Source: Kiloniellaceae bacterium
GTDB lineage: Bacteria > Pseudomonadota > Alphaproteobacteria > Kiloniellales > J153
Assembly (NCBI GenBank): GCA_021776095.1
Contig: JAJFGO010000118.1
Location: 1 to 64,000 of the forward strand
Length of the DNA: 64,000 nucleotides
Direction: 5' to 3'
Positions 14,986 to 22,585 of the stretch are shown here, in pieces. Position 1 is the first letter of the stretch. Every line of letters starts with the position of its first letter. Made by a program: the position numbers and the translations under genes. The notes under the pieces were generated by a model. The model was not told the DNA's origin. It did not search any database and was given only the letters and a program-made list of their open reading frames with translations.

Positions 14986-15521
14986 ACGAATTTCGCTATC
15001 CAGTCAACGCTTTGCTGGGCGACTACGTGCGTGCCGGTGTCGGCTTGGCCGTTGGTCTTGGGGTTCTGGCCACGGTCCCGGCCACGCCGGTCATTTTGGT
15101 CGTGTTCGGTGGCTTGACCGGGTTGTTTGGCGTGTTCGGCGCGCGCACGATGCACCGGCACGTCATCAGGATCGAGATCGGCGAGGCCGGTATCCGAAGC
15201 GCGGGACTCACCACCCGTGCCCTGGCTTGGAACGATTTGGAGACGATGAGGCTCAGGTATTACGGCACCCGGCGGCAACGCGCGCGCAATGACGGCGGCG
15301 GCTTCATGCAGCTGGCCCTGCGCGGCGCTGGTGCCGCCTTGACTCTCGAATCCAGCGTTGAGGGCTTTGAGTACATTGCCTGGCGCGCGGCAAAGGCGGC
15401 GCGCGACAATGGCGTGTCCTTGGACCCGACTTCGGCCGGCAACTTGCTGGATATCGGCATCGATGCGGATGTCGAGCAGCCGCCGCCCAACTGGAACAAA
15501 GCCGACACCCATCAGCGCTGA
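14982..15521 (+). CDS. Hypothetical membrane protein at the end of the glycosyltransferase operon
   Basis: A 179-residue protein not recognised as a named family. Residues 16-52 contain two closely spaced hydrophobic segments, followed by a soluble region (MHRHVIRIEIGEAGIRSAG) with alternating strands that looks like a bacterial PH-like domain. The C-terminal 30 residues are acidic and proline-rich. The ATG overlaps the deacetylase stop by four bases. Its position suggests it anchors or regulates the glycan machinery, but no function can be assigned from sequence. Confidence 0.7.
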   Translation: MNEFRYPVNALLGDYVRAGVGLAVGLGVLATVPATPVILVVFGGLTGLFGVFGARTMHRHVIRIEIGEAGIRSAGLTTRALAWNDLETMRLRYYGTRRQRARNDGGGFMQLALRGAGAALTLESSVEGFEYIAWRAAKAARDNGVSLDPTSAGNLLDIGIDADVEQPPPNWNKADTHQR

Positions 15522-15665
15522 TCGCCAACGAACCCGCGCATTGATGCTCACAATGCACGGACCTCCCCGTCGTTTCGTGTTTGATAAAGCGGTTTACCGC
15601 ATGTTAACGGCGATTTAATCGTTATCGAGCACTCTGATGGCCTGTCGCGACTTCGCGAGCCGCTT

Positions 15666-15869
15666 ATGATAGACGACCAACTTTGGACCCCACCGCAGGT
15701 GGCCGAACGCCTGCAGGTCAACGAGCGCACAGTCACCCAGTGGCTTCGCAAGGGGCACTTGCGCGGTTTCAAGATCGGCAAGGAATGGCGTGTGGCCCAG
15801 CGCGATCTCCAGGCTTTCCTGGAGGACAGCGCCAATATTCCCTCGTCCGCGACGAATCGGACTAAATAG
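15666..15869 (+). CDS. Small helix-turn-helix (excisionase/MerR-like) DNA-binding protein
   Basis: A 67-residue protein. Residues 6-50 form a complete winged-helix of the excisionase type: WTPPQVAERLQVNERTVTQW, then a GHLRGFKIGKEWRV wing and RDLQAFLED. No integrase, attachment site or phage gene lies nearby, so a chromosomal regulatory role is more likely than excision. A 17-base inverted repeat at 15893-15909 lies just downstream, and a terminator-like hairpin follows at 15997-16030. The target is unknown. Confidence 0.75.
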   Translation: MIDDQLWTPPQVAERLQVNERTVTQWLRKGHLRGFKIGKEWRVAQRDLQAFLEDSANIPSSATNRTK

Positions 15870-15892
15870 GCCCTTCCGAGGCGTCCACAGTC

Positions 15893-15909
15893 ATCAACAG
15901 CCTGTTGAT
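15893..15909. repeat. Perfect inverted repeat ATCAACAG-C-CTGTTGAT
   Basis: Arms at 15893-15900 and 15902-15909 are exact reverse complements separated by one base. No T-run follows, so it is not a terminator. It lies 24 bases after the small HTH gene and could be its binding site or an mRNA hairpin. Confidence 0.5.
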
Positions 15910-15996
15910 AACGTCATCGGTTGTCAAACCGCTCGAAAATGCATAAAAGGGCGCCAAGTGGGCAATCCATTCGCGATCTCCCCGATTTGACCACCC

Positions 15997-16030
15997 GGGC
16001 TCCGCGCAAATTTGCGGGGCTCTTTTTTTT
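15997..16030 (+). terminator. Putative rho-independent terminator
   Basis: An imperfect GC-rich hairpin centred on GCGCAAATTTGCGG (AAA/TTT and CGC/GCG paired, with two small bulges below) is followed directly by eight T residues at 16023-16030. It lies between the small HTH gene on the + strand and the convergent cyclase gene. The core is nearly loopless, so efficiency is uncertain. Confidence 0.5.
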
Positions 16031-16094
16031 GGCGCGTGCCAAGGCGCGTGCTCGACCACTGAGGCTCGGATGGGATTCAGGCGGCTGGGGCGTA

Positions 16095-17546
16095 TTAGGC
16101 CGCCAAGACCACCACGTCGACCGGATGGCCCACGCCCGCGACCTGGGCTTGCTCCGCGCGGCGGCGGCCACCGGCCGGGGCCACGCCGGTGACATAGCCC
16201 TGGGCCTCGGCCAGCGCGAAGGTTTCCGCGTCGCACACCGCCAGGGCGCCGATCTTCTTATTGAACTGTTCCAGTTTGGCGGAGAGGTTCACCGCGTCGC
16301 CGATCACGGTGTATTCCAGGCGGGTATCGTCGCCGACCGCACCGAACACAATGCGCCCGGTCGCGACCGCCGCATTCACATGGGGCGCGGGCTTGCCCTG
16401 CATCTCGTTGCGGGCCTGCCAGGTCCGGGCCACTTCGATCGCTTCCTCGACCGCGCGCACCGCGTCCGCGGCATAGGTTTGCGATGGCCTGGAGGCGCCG
16501 AATGTCGCCATGATGCCGTCGCCCAGGAACTTGTCGATGCTGCCGTCATGCTTCTGGATAATCGGCACGATCAGCTTCTGATACTCGCCGAGCAGGCCCA
16601 TGACCTGATCCGGTGAATGGCTCTCGGCATAGCGGGTGAAGCCGCGCATGTCGAAATTGACGATCGCGGCGTCGCGCGCCTCGCCGCTGCCGGCGGCGAT
16701 CTCGCGGTCGGAGCCGCGAATTTTCTGGGCGATCTCCGGCGCGAAGAAACGTGAAAGCTCCTGCGCCGCGGCACCTTCCGTGACCGCGCGCACAAGCAGG
16801 CGTCGGCCCCGAATCAGCGCCGCGCCCAAAATCAGGGCGACCACCAGAATCGACACCATCTTGTCGAATTCCGCACCCAACAGGACGCTGTTAGAGGTCA
16901 TGTAGGCGATATAGTCGCGGGTGATCATGTTGTCGGACGGATCGATCGAAATCACGTAGAAGACTAAGACCGACCAGCCCAATGCCGCCACCACGCCGGC
17001 CGCGATGACGAAACGCGCCTCGAAGCGCAGGGCGCGCAACGCGATGAAGATGAAGACGTACAGCAGAGTCGGCGCCTTCAGATAGAACGAGGCCGGCTGC
17101 ATGTACTGGATGTGGAAGCTCCAGATGAGGCCGAATAAGAGCCCCATATCGATCACGATCGAAATCAGCAGGAACCAGCCCGGCAGGCTGATCCTGTAGG
17201 CCAACAACAGGCGCAACAGGGTGAACAGGAGATACGCCCCGATGACCCAGGGGACCGGCTGAAATTCGACGTTGATCGGCGTGGTTTTGGGCGAAAGGAT
17301 ATAGAGCGTGGCAAAGATTGTGACCACGGCGAGTTGGACCCAACCGATCAGGCGCTCGGTCGCATCGCCCTGCTGTTGAATCGCCTCGCGAACCCGCACC
17401 GGCAATAGGCCTTCGCCGTCGATACCGCGCAGCCGGCGCCAGAGCGAAGGTGGCGTTTCGGTAACGGCTTGCGCTTCCGCGCGCGCGATTCCACTGCCGT
17501 GAGCTTCGGCCGGTATGGGGGCAGCGTGTTCGCTCGAACTGGTCAT
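16095..17546 (-). CDS. Membrane-bound class III adenylate/guanylate cyclase
   Basis: A 483-residue protein. Residues 63-245 contain about six membrane segments, and residues 290-450 form the cyclase homology domain. Metal-binding Asp residues are D299 (IVNFDMRGFT) and D343 (KFLGDGIMATFG). K339 and T413 point to the class IIIb pattern, usually adenylate cyclase. N420 is present, but the transition-state Arg expected four residues later is Lys (K424, in VNLSAKLE). It should make cyclic AMP on the cytoplasmic face. Cyclic nucleotide could reach the stand-alone CNBD protein encoded at 5235-5684, which is inference from proximity. Confidence 0.87.
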   Translation of the reverse strand: MTSSSEHAAPIPAEAHGSGIARAEAQAVTETPPSLWRRLRGIDGEGLLPVRVREAIQQQGDATERLIGWVQLAVVTIFATLYILSPKTTPINVEFQPVPWVIGAYLLFTLLRLLLAYRISLPGWFLLISIVIDMGLLFGLIWSFHIQYMQPASFYLKAPTLLYVFIFIALRALRFEARFVIAAGVVAALGWSVLVFYVISIDPSDNMITRDYIAYMTSNSVLLGAEFDKMVSILVVALILGAALIRGRRLLVRAVTEGAAAQELSRFFAPEIAQKIRGSDREIAAGSGEARDAAIVNFDMRGFTRYAESHSPDQVMGLLGEYQKLIVPIIQKHDGSIDKFLGDGIMATFGASRPSQTYAADAVRAVEEAIEVARTWQARNEMQGKPAPHVNAAVATGRIVFGAVGDDTRLEYTVIGDAVNLSAKLEQFNKKIGALAVCDAETFALAEAQGYVTGVAPAGGRRRAEQAQVAGVGHPVDVVVLAA

Positions 17547-17611
17547 GGTCCCGCGATAATAGCGCCTAGGGGCGTGACACCCTCGTCAGAATGCCGTGAT
17601 ACCGCCGTGAG

Positions 17612-18556
17612 TCACCCGGCGGCCGGAAGCGATCGTAGCCAAAGGCTGGAATCGGGCGCTTCTGGCCCGGTGGGCAGGCCTGCCGCGACGCTGGCCTCAA
17701 AGGCGGCAACCATACGGGTCGCGACATAACGGCTGGCGAACAAGACCTCGAAGCGGCCGCCCAGCAGCAGCGGCAGGATGCCCAGTTGCTCGTTGTAGCC
17801 GCGCCAGTCCCACTCGGCCGGGTAATCGTCGGGCAAGAAGACATCGTGGATCTGCACCAGAACCCCGGGCGGCAAGGCCGGCAAAAGCCGGCCGAACAAG
17901 ATATCCACATCGCTGCCCGGCATGAGTATGTGGCTGGAATCGATCGACAGGACATCGCCCGCGCGCAGGGCGTCGAACGATGCGGTGTCGCCCGCCGACA
18001 GCAGGTCCTGCAAGGTCGCGCGGTGCAGCGCCACCGGCAAGCCCATGAGCGCGGCGCGCGGTGCGGGATCGATCGCGCGGATCTGGGTTTCCAGGGCGCC
18101 GTCAGCCACGGCCCGGGCGAAAAAGCGCGTCGAATGCCCAGAGCCGACTTCGACGATTCGGCCGGGCTTATGCTCGCGCACCAAAGCATAGGCGACCGCC
18201 GCGTCCAGGCGCGGGAACCAACCTTGGTCCCAGCGCGGTTGCGGCTCTGGGTGCGGCGGGCGCCCGGGTGGCGCGGCGGTGCCGATGCCCGATACAGCCG
18301 CCGCGTAGGTCTCCAGAAGGTCGAGGACCGCTTGGAATTCGGCGCGCTTGGCCGCGAACAGGGCCTCAATGGCAGGGTAAGCCGTCCGCTCGGCTGCACC
18401 GCCGCGTGTTCTGGCATAGCGGTGCGGTATGAAATAGCCGCGTTTCGCCAGGCCCAGCACCGTAAGAAGGCCGAACCACAGGCGGCGCCATCGCGCCCGC
18501 GGGGCCGGGTGTCTCGGTGCCGCGCGCCTGGCGGGCGCGGCCAGGGATATGGTCAT
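17612..18556 (-). CDS. Class I SAM-dependent methyltransferase (Methyltransf_24-like)
   Basis: About 314 residues starting at ATG 18556, which overlaps the stop of the MBL gene (ATGA). A long in-frame extension to 18736 lies inside that gene and was rejected. After a basic N-terminus with a hydrophobic stretch (WFGLLTVLGLA), the Rossmann core shows RIVEVGSGHSTRFFARAV (motif I) and IRAIDPAPRAAL. LSIDSSHILMPGSDVD and VLVQIHDVFLPDDYP are typical of the family that methylates sugars or small molecules in surface-polysaccharide loci. The substrate is unknown. Confidence 0.78.
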   Translation of the reverse strand: MTISLAAPARRAAPRHPAPRARWRRLWFGLLTVLGLAKRGYFIPHRYARTRGGAAERTAYPAIEALFAAKRAEFQAVLDLLETYAAAVSGIGTAAPPGRPPHPEPQPRWDQGWFPRLDAAVAYALVREHKPGRIVEVGSGHSTRFFARAVADGALETQIRAIDPAPRAALMGLPVALHRATLQDLLSAGDTASFDALRAGDVLSIDSSHILMPGSDVDILFGRLLPALPPGVLVQIHDVFLPDDYPAEWDWRGYNEQLGILPLLLGGRFEVLFASRYVATRMVAAFEASVAAGLPTGPEAPDSSLWLRSLPAAG

Positions 18557-19413
18557 GGCGTCAGCACCATACCTTCGCGCGCGACCACGGTGCCCGGGCG
18601 TCTGGCTTCCGCCTCCGCCGCGACCCGGTCCATGAATTCGTCGTCGTGTCCGGGATCGTGATGGAAGATGACTAGCCGCCGCGCGCCGGCTTGCTCGCAC
18701 AGGCGCACGCCTTCCTGCCAGGTCGAATGGCCCCAAGTGCGGTATCTTGGGAATTCTTCGTCGGTGTAGGTCGAATCGTAGATCACCAGATCGGCGTTCT
18801 CGATCAGCGCCAGAATATTTTCGTCCGGCGTTCCCTCGACATGCTCCGTGTCGGTTACATAGCAGATCGCCTGGCCGGCGTATTCGATCCGGTATCCAGT
18901 TGCGCCATTGGGATGATTGAGTGCCGTGGTCCGCAGACGCACGTCGGGCCGGGGCGCCAAAATCTCCCCGGCATTGAAATCGTGATAGCTGATGTTACAG
19001 GAGAACACCCCGGGCGGCACCGGGAAGAGCGGTGGCAGCATGAACTTCGACAGGGCCTCGTGCAGCGTCAGCTGCGGTTGCAGATTTCCGGCCCAGAGCC
19101 GGATTCGGTTCTTAGGGTCATACAATGGCGCGAAGAACGGCAGGCCGAAAATATGATCGAGGTGGGTGTGGGTCAGGAACAGATCGCCGGCCATGCCCGG
19201 TTCGCTGGCCAGGGCCTCGCCCAAGGCGCGTAAACCGGTGCCCGCGTCGAAAATCAAGAGATGTGGGCCGCAGCGCACCTCAAGGCACGATGTATTGCCC
19301 CCATAGCGCCGATGAGAATCGCCGGCGCAAGCTATCGATCCGCGCACGCCCCAGAATTTCACCGAAAAGGCCAACTGGTCGTTCACATTATTACCGCCAC
19401 TTGGGCCCGGCAT
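18553..19413 (-). CDS. MBL-fold metal-dependent hydrolase (phosphodiesterase-like)
   Basis: A 286-residue metallo-beta-lactamase-fold protein. FWGVRGSI and YGGNTSCLEV open the fold, HTHLDH is the dinuclear metal motif, VTDTEH supplies the bridging residues and VIFHHDPGH the last His. This layout is that of the family related to RNase Z and PqsE-like or cyclic-nucleotide phosphodiesterases. The start at 19413 is the longest; GTG 19386 also fits the N-terminus. It is coupled to the methyltransferase downstream. Cyclic-nucleotide hydrolysis is possible, given the cyclase nearby, but is only inference. Confidence 0.82.
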   Translation of the reverse strand: MPGPSGGNNVNDQLAFSVKFWGVRGSIACAGDSHRRYGGNTSCLEVRCGPHLLIFDAGTGLRALGEALASEPGMAGDLFLTHTHLDHIFGLPFFAPLYDPKNRIRLWAGNLQPQLTLHEALSKFMLPPLFPVPPGVFSCNISYHDFNAGEILAPRPDVRLRTTALNHPNGATGYRIEYAGQAICYVTDTEHVEGTPDENILALIENADLVIYDSTYTDEEFPRYRTWGHSTWQEGVRLCEQAGARRLVIFHHDPGHDDEFMDRVAAEAEARRPGTVVAREGMVLTP

Positions 19414-19567
19414 TTCCGGCCGCCGGGTTTTCTACCCCTTATACTATGTAAAGGACCGCTTGGCCGGGCCCAAACGAAAAGTGGCGAATTTGGATTGCCC
19501 AGTGCCACGTCCATGCGTGAGACTGCCGCCGCCCAGCGCCTTCGCTGCCACCCGCGATCCGAGACCT

Positions 19568-20794
19568 ATGCCCTCACCCCGCAGCAATTTAACTGTGATC
19601 GCCTTCGGCTTGGCCCTGGCCTATCTGGCGGCATACCAGCAATTTAAGCTGCCCCCGGTGCTGCCGGTTTTGCTGGATAGCTATCGCTACGACCGTACGG
19701 TCGCCGGCGGTTTGATGTCGGTCTACGCGGTTGCCGGGCTGGTCTTATCCTTGTTGTTGGGCCAATCCCTATCGCGGCGTGGCTTGGCGGGGCCGATCCT
19801 GGCCGGGCTCGCCCTGATGGTGGCCGGCAGCCTGGTAAGCCTGGCCGCGCCGACCAACCAAGGTGTGGTTTTGGCCGGACGCGCCCTAGAGGGCGCGGGC
19901 TTCGCTGTGCTGGCAATCGCCGGGCCGGTTTTGGCTAACGCGGCCGCGTCGCCGCGTCACCTGCCCATCGTGGTTGGCCTGACCGCGAGCTGGATTCCGG
20001 TCGGCCAGTTGGCGGCCACGGCCCTGGCCCCGGTGGCCTTTGCCGGGGCCGGCTGGCAACTGCTGTGGGCGGTCGCGATCGCCGCGTCCCTTGTCATGGC
20101 CCTGTGGACCTGGGCCTTGAACCGCCGTGGCCAGCTCGACCTTTCGATTCCCGTCGGCGCCGCCGGTGCTTCGGCGGTACCGATTGGTGCCCGGCAGCGC
20201 CGCTGCCTGATTCTGGCCGCGAGTGTTTTCACCCTGTGGTCCTGCCAGTACTTCGCCTATATGACCTGGCTGCCCCAGTATCTGGTTGAGACCCATGGTC
20301 TGAGCCCGTCCCTCGCCGTGGTCGGCTACGTGATTCCGGTGATTGTCTTGATTTTGACGACCCTTGCTGTCGGACTGGTGCTGCGCACCGGCGTGCCGCT
20401 TGGCCTGGTCTTGTTTGTCGGACTGGTCTCCCAGGCTGCGGTATGGGCGCTGATTCCGGTGACCGGCGGCGGCGCGTTGGGGATCGTGTCCTTGGTTGCC
20501 TACGGCATCGGGGCGGGGATCTGCCCGACCTGCCTGTTCGCCATGCCGAGCGTGATTGTCGGGCCCGGCGGTGGGGCGGCCCGGGCCTTTGGCGTCATCA
20601 TGACCGGGCGCAATCTGGGCGTGCTGATCGGCCCTGTGCTCTTGGCCCAGGCCTTTAAGCTGGCCGGCGGTTGGGAGATTTCGGCGCCCATCTTCGGCAC
20701 CGTCGCCGCCTTGGCGGCGGGGCTCGGCTTGTGGCTCGCGTTTTGGCTGGGTGGGCTCGGCTACGGAGAGCGCGCTTACGGCGCCAAGCGATAA
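19568..20794 (+). CDS. MFS transporter (CynX/NimT-like)
   Basis: About 408 residues with 12 predicted membrane helices. The start at ATG 19568 gives a short cytoplasmic N-terminus directly before the first helix; an upstream frame from 19460 adds an unlikely polar leader. FDKLPPVLP-type residues appear as QQFKLPPVLPVL in helix 1. A Gly-rich LLLGQSLSRRGLAGP loop is the MFS motif A position between helices 2 and 3. The pattern fits the CynX/NimT subgroup. The substrate is unknown. The 3' end overlaps the convergent response regulator gene by 19 bases. Confidence 0.85.
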   Translation: MPSPRSNLTVIAFGLALAYLAAYQQFKLPPVLPVLLDSYRYDRTVAGGLMSVYAVAGLVLSLLLGQSLSRRGLAGPILAGLALMVAGSLVSLAAPTNQGVVLAGRALEGAGFAVLAIAGPVLANAAASPRHLPIVVGLTASWIPVGQLAATALAPVAFAGAGWQLLWAVAIAASLVMALWTWALNRRGQLDLSIPVGAAGASAVPIGARQRRCLILAASVFTLWSCQYFAYMTWLPQYLVETHGLSPSLAVVGYVIPVIVLILTTLAVGLVLRTGVPLGLVLFVGLVSQAAVWALIPVTGGGALGIVSLVAYGIGAGICPTCLFAMPSVIVGPGGGAARAFGVIMTGRNLGVLIGPVLLAQAFKLAGGWEISAPIFGTVAALAAGLGLWLAFWLGGLGYGERAYGAKR

Positions 20795-21471
20795 CCGCCG
20801 GGCTCAGTGACCAGCAGCTCCGCGTTCGAGGGATCGGCCTCGATCTTTTGCCGCAGGCGATAGACGTGAGTCTCCAAGGTGTGCGTCGTCACCCCCGCGT
20901 TATAGCCCCAAACCTCACCCAAGAGCGTGTCGCGCCCGACCACGGTCGCGCCACTGCGATATAGATATTTCAGGATCGAGGTTTCCTTCTCGGTCAGGCG
21001 AACCTTTTGCTTAGTCTGGCCATGGATCAGCAGCTTGGCGCTGGGCCGGAAGGTATAGGCGCCGATGGTGAAAACTGCGTCCTCGCTTTGCTCGTGCTGG
21101 CGCAGTTGCGCGCGCAAGCGCGCGAGCAAGACCGAAAGGCGGAAGGGTTTGGCCACGTAGTCGTTGGCGCCGGAATCCAGGCCGAGGATCTGGTCGGCAT
21201 CGCTTTGGTGCGCGGTCAGCATGATGACCGGCGATTTGACCCCATTGCGGCGTAACAGGCGGCAGACCTCGCGACCGTCCATGTCGGGCAGGCCGACATC
21301 AAGCAGAATGGCATCGAAATACTCGTGCTTGGTCGCCTCCACCGCTTTGCCGCCGGTGTCGACTTCGATGGTCAGGAATTCTTCGTGCAACCGCAGTTGC
21401 TCGCCGAGCGACTGGCGCAAGGCCTCGTCGTCGTCGACCAGCAATATTTTTTTCGCCGCCCCCGAGGTCAT
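20776..21471 (-). CDS. OmpR-family response regulator
   Basis: A 231-residue two-component regulator. The receiver domain has the acidic pair in LLVDDDEAL, the phospho-acceptor Asp in ILLDVGLPDMDG, Thr in MLTAHQ and Lys in VAKPFR. The C-terminal winged HTH includes VRLTEKETSILKYLY, VGRDTLLGEVWGYN and THTLETHVYRLRQKIE. No sensor kinase gene is adjacent, so this is an orphan in the window. The C-terminal pattern is common to conserved essential-type alphaproteobacterial regulators, but I cannot assign a gene name. Confidence 0.92.
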   Translation of the reverse strand: MTSGAAKKILLVDDDEALRQSLGEQLRLHEEFLTIEVDTGGKAVEATKHEYFDAILLDVGLPDMDGREVCRLLRRNGVKSPVIMLTAHQSDADQILGLDSGANDYVAKPFRLSVLLARLRAQLRQHEQSEDAVFTIGAYTFRPSAKLLIHGQTKQKVRLTEKETSILKYLYRSGATVVGRDTLLGEVWGYNAGVTTHTLETHVYRLRQKIEADPSNAELLVTEPGGYRLAP

Positions 21472-21614
21472 TTGCCCAAAATCTCCATGGTCCCCTAATC
21501 ACGTGCTCAGGTCCGGGCAGTTTCTTTGCCGGCCCTTTACCGCACAACACCCTAATTGGTCACATAATACCGTTTGTGGGGCGGTTCAAGGCGCCCCGTC
21601 GGCCGGAACTCTGT

Positions 21615-22496
21615 TCAGGGTGGGCCTAGAAGCATGCCGCGCACAGCCTGAAATAGGTCATGGCCGGGCTCGCCCAAGGCATCCACAGCGGTGAAATGCT
21701 GCCGGCCCGGCAATTCGATAACCACGGCGTTGAGGCCGCGGGCGCCCCAGGCTTCGATCAATTGGTCCTGTTGAAACAGGAATTCCTCGGTTTCTTCCGA
21801 GCCGACAGCGCAGATCAGCGGCGGTGCCCGCTCGGGGACATGCAACAGCGGGCTCAGCACCTCGGCATCCGCCGCGGTCAGGTCCAGAACCTCCTGATGG
21901 TAGCTGAGCCGTACCGGCCGCAGATCGTAAACGCCGGAGACGGAGCAGACTCCCTTGACGGTATCGGCGGGTAAATCCGGCCCCTCCCGAGCCCAATCGG
22001 TGGCCGCCGCCATGAGCGCCAAGTGCCCGCCGGCCGAATGACCGGCGACGAATAGCCGCCCGGGGTCGAAGCCTAGGGTGCCAGCCTGGCGGTGCAGCCA
22101 GGCCAGCGACCGGCGGACCTGGGCAACGATTTCCCCAACCTTGGCCTCCGGCGCCAGCCGGTAGTTGAGGGAGGCGAAGGCCGTCCCGGCCTCAACGAAG
22201 GCTGGTGCCAGATAACTGAAATCGCCCTTGTCCAGGCTTTGCCAATAACCGCCGTGAATGAAGGCGAGCAGGGCCCCCGAGCCGCCCGGTGCGGGGAAAA
22301 AATCCAGGCTGCCGCCCGGTCCGGCGTCGTAGGCCAAATCCAGGCGGCAGGCCAGATTGGCGCGGATATCGGCGCTTTCCCGGGCCCAGCGGGCGAAGGC
22401 CCCCTCGTGATCCGGCCAGCGGGCCCGCAAATTGAGCTGCCGGTCGATCGCGGCCCGGTTCATGCCCCGGTACAAGGCCTGTGCCATACCCTTCAT
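21615..22496 (-). CDS. Alpha/beta hydrolase, kynurenine-formamidase-like
   Basis: A 293-residue esterase-fold enzyme. The oxyanion-hole motif is FIHGGYWQS and the nucleophile elbow is VAGHSAGGHLAL (catalytic Ser). A candidate Asp lies in the ICAVGSEETEEF region and the catalytic His in ELPGRQHFTAV. HGGYW is typical of arylformamidases of the KynB/AFMID-like group. The rest of the kynurenine pathway is not in the window, so another small ester or amide substrate is possible. It is monocistronic and divergent from ribA. Confidence 0.82.
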   Translation of the reverse strand: MKGMAQALYRGMNRAAIDRQLNLRARWPDHEGAFARWARESADIRANLACRLDLAYDAGPGGSLDFFPAPGGSGALLAFIHGGYWQSLDKGDFSYLAPAFVEAGTAFASLNYRLAPEAKVGEIVAQVRRSLAWLHRQAGTLGFDPGRLFVAGHSAGGHLALMAAATDWAREGPDLPADTVKGVCSVSGVYDLRPVRLSYHQEVLDLTAADAEVLSPLLHVPERAPPLICAVGSEETEEFLFQQDQLIEAWGARGLNAVVIELPGRQHFTAVDALGEPGHDLFQAVRGMLLGPP

Positions 22497-22585
22497 CCCA
22501 CGTTGTTTTTGTCCCCCACAGCCCCAAATTTAGGACAGCCGAGCGACGATGACACGTGGCGGCCAAGGGCGTAAAGTAGCAGTCG

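Noticed and set aside
15666..15869. Prophage or integrated-element excisionase
   Set aside because: No integrase, repeats or phage genes are nearby, and flanking genes are chromosomal in style.
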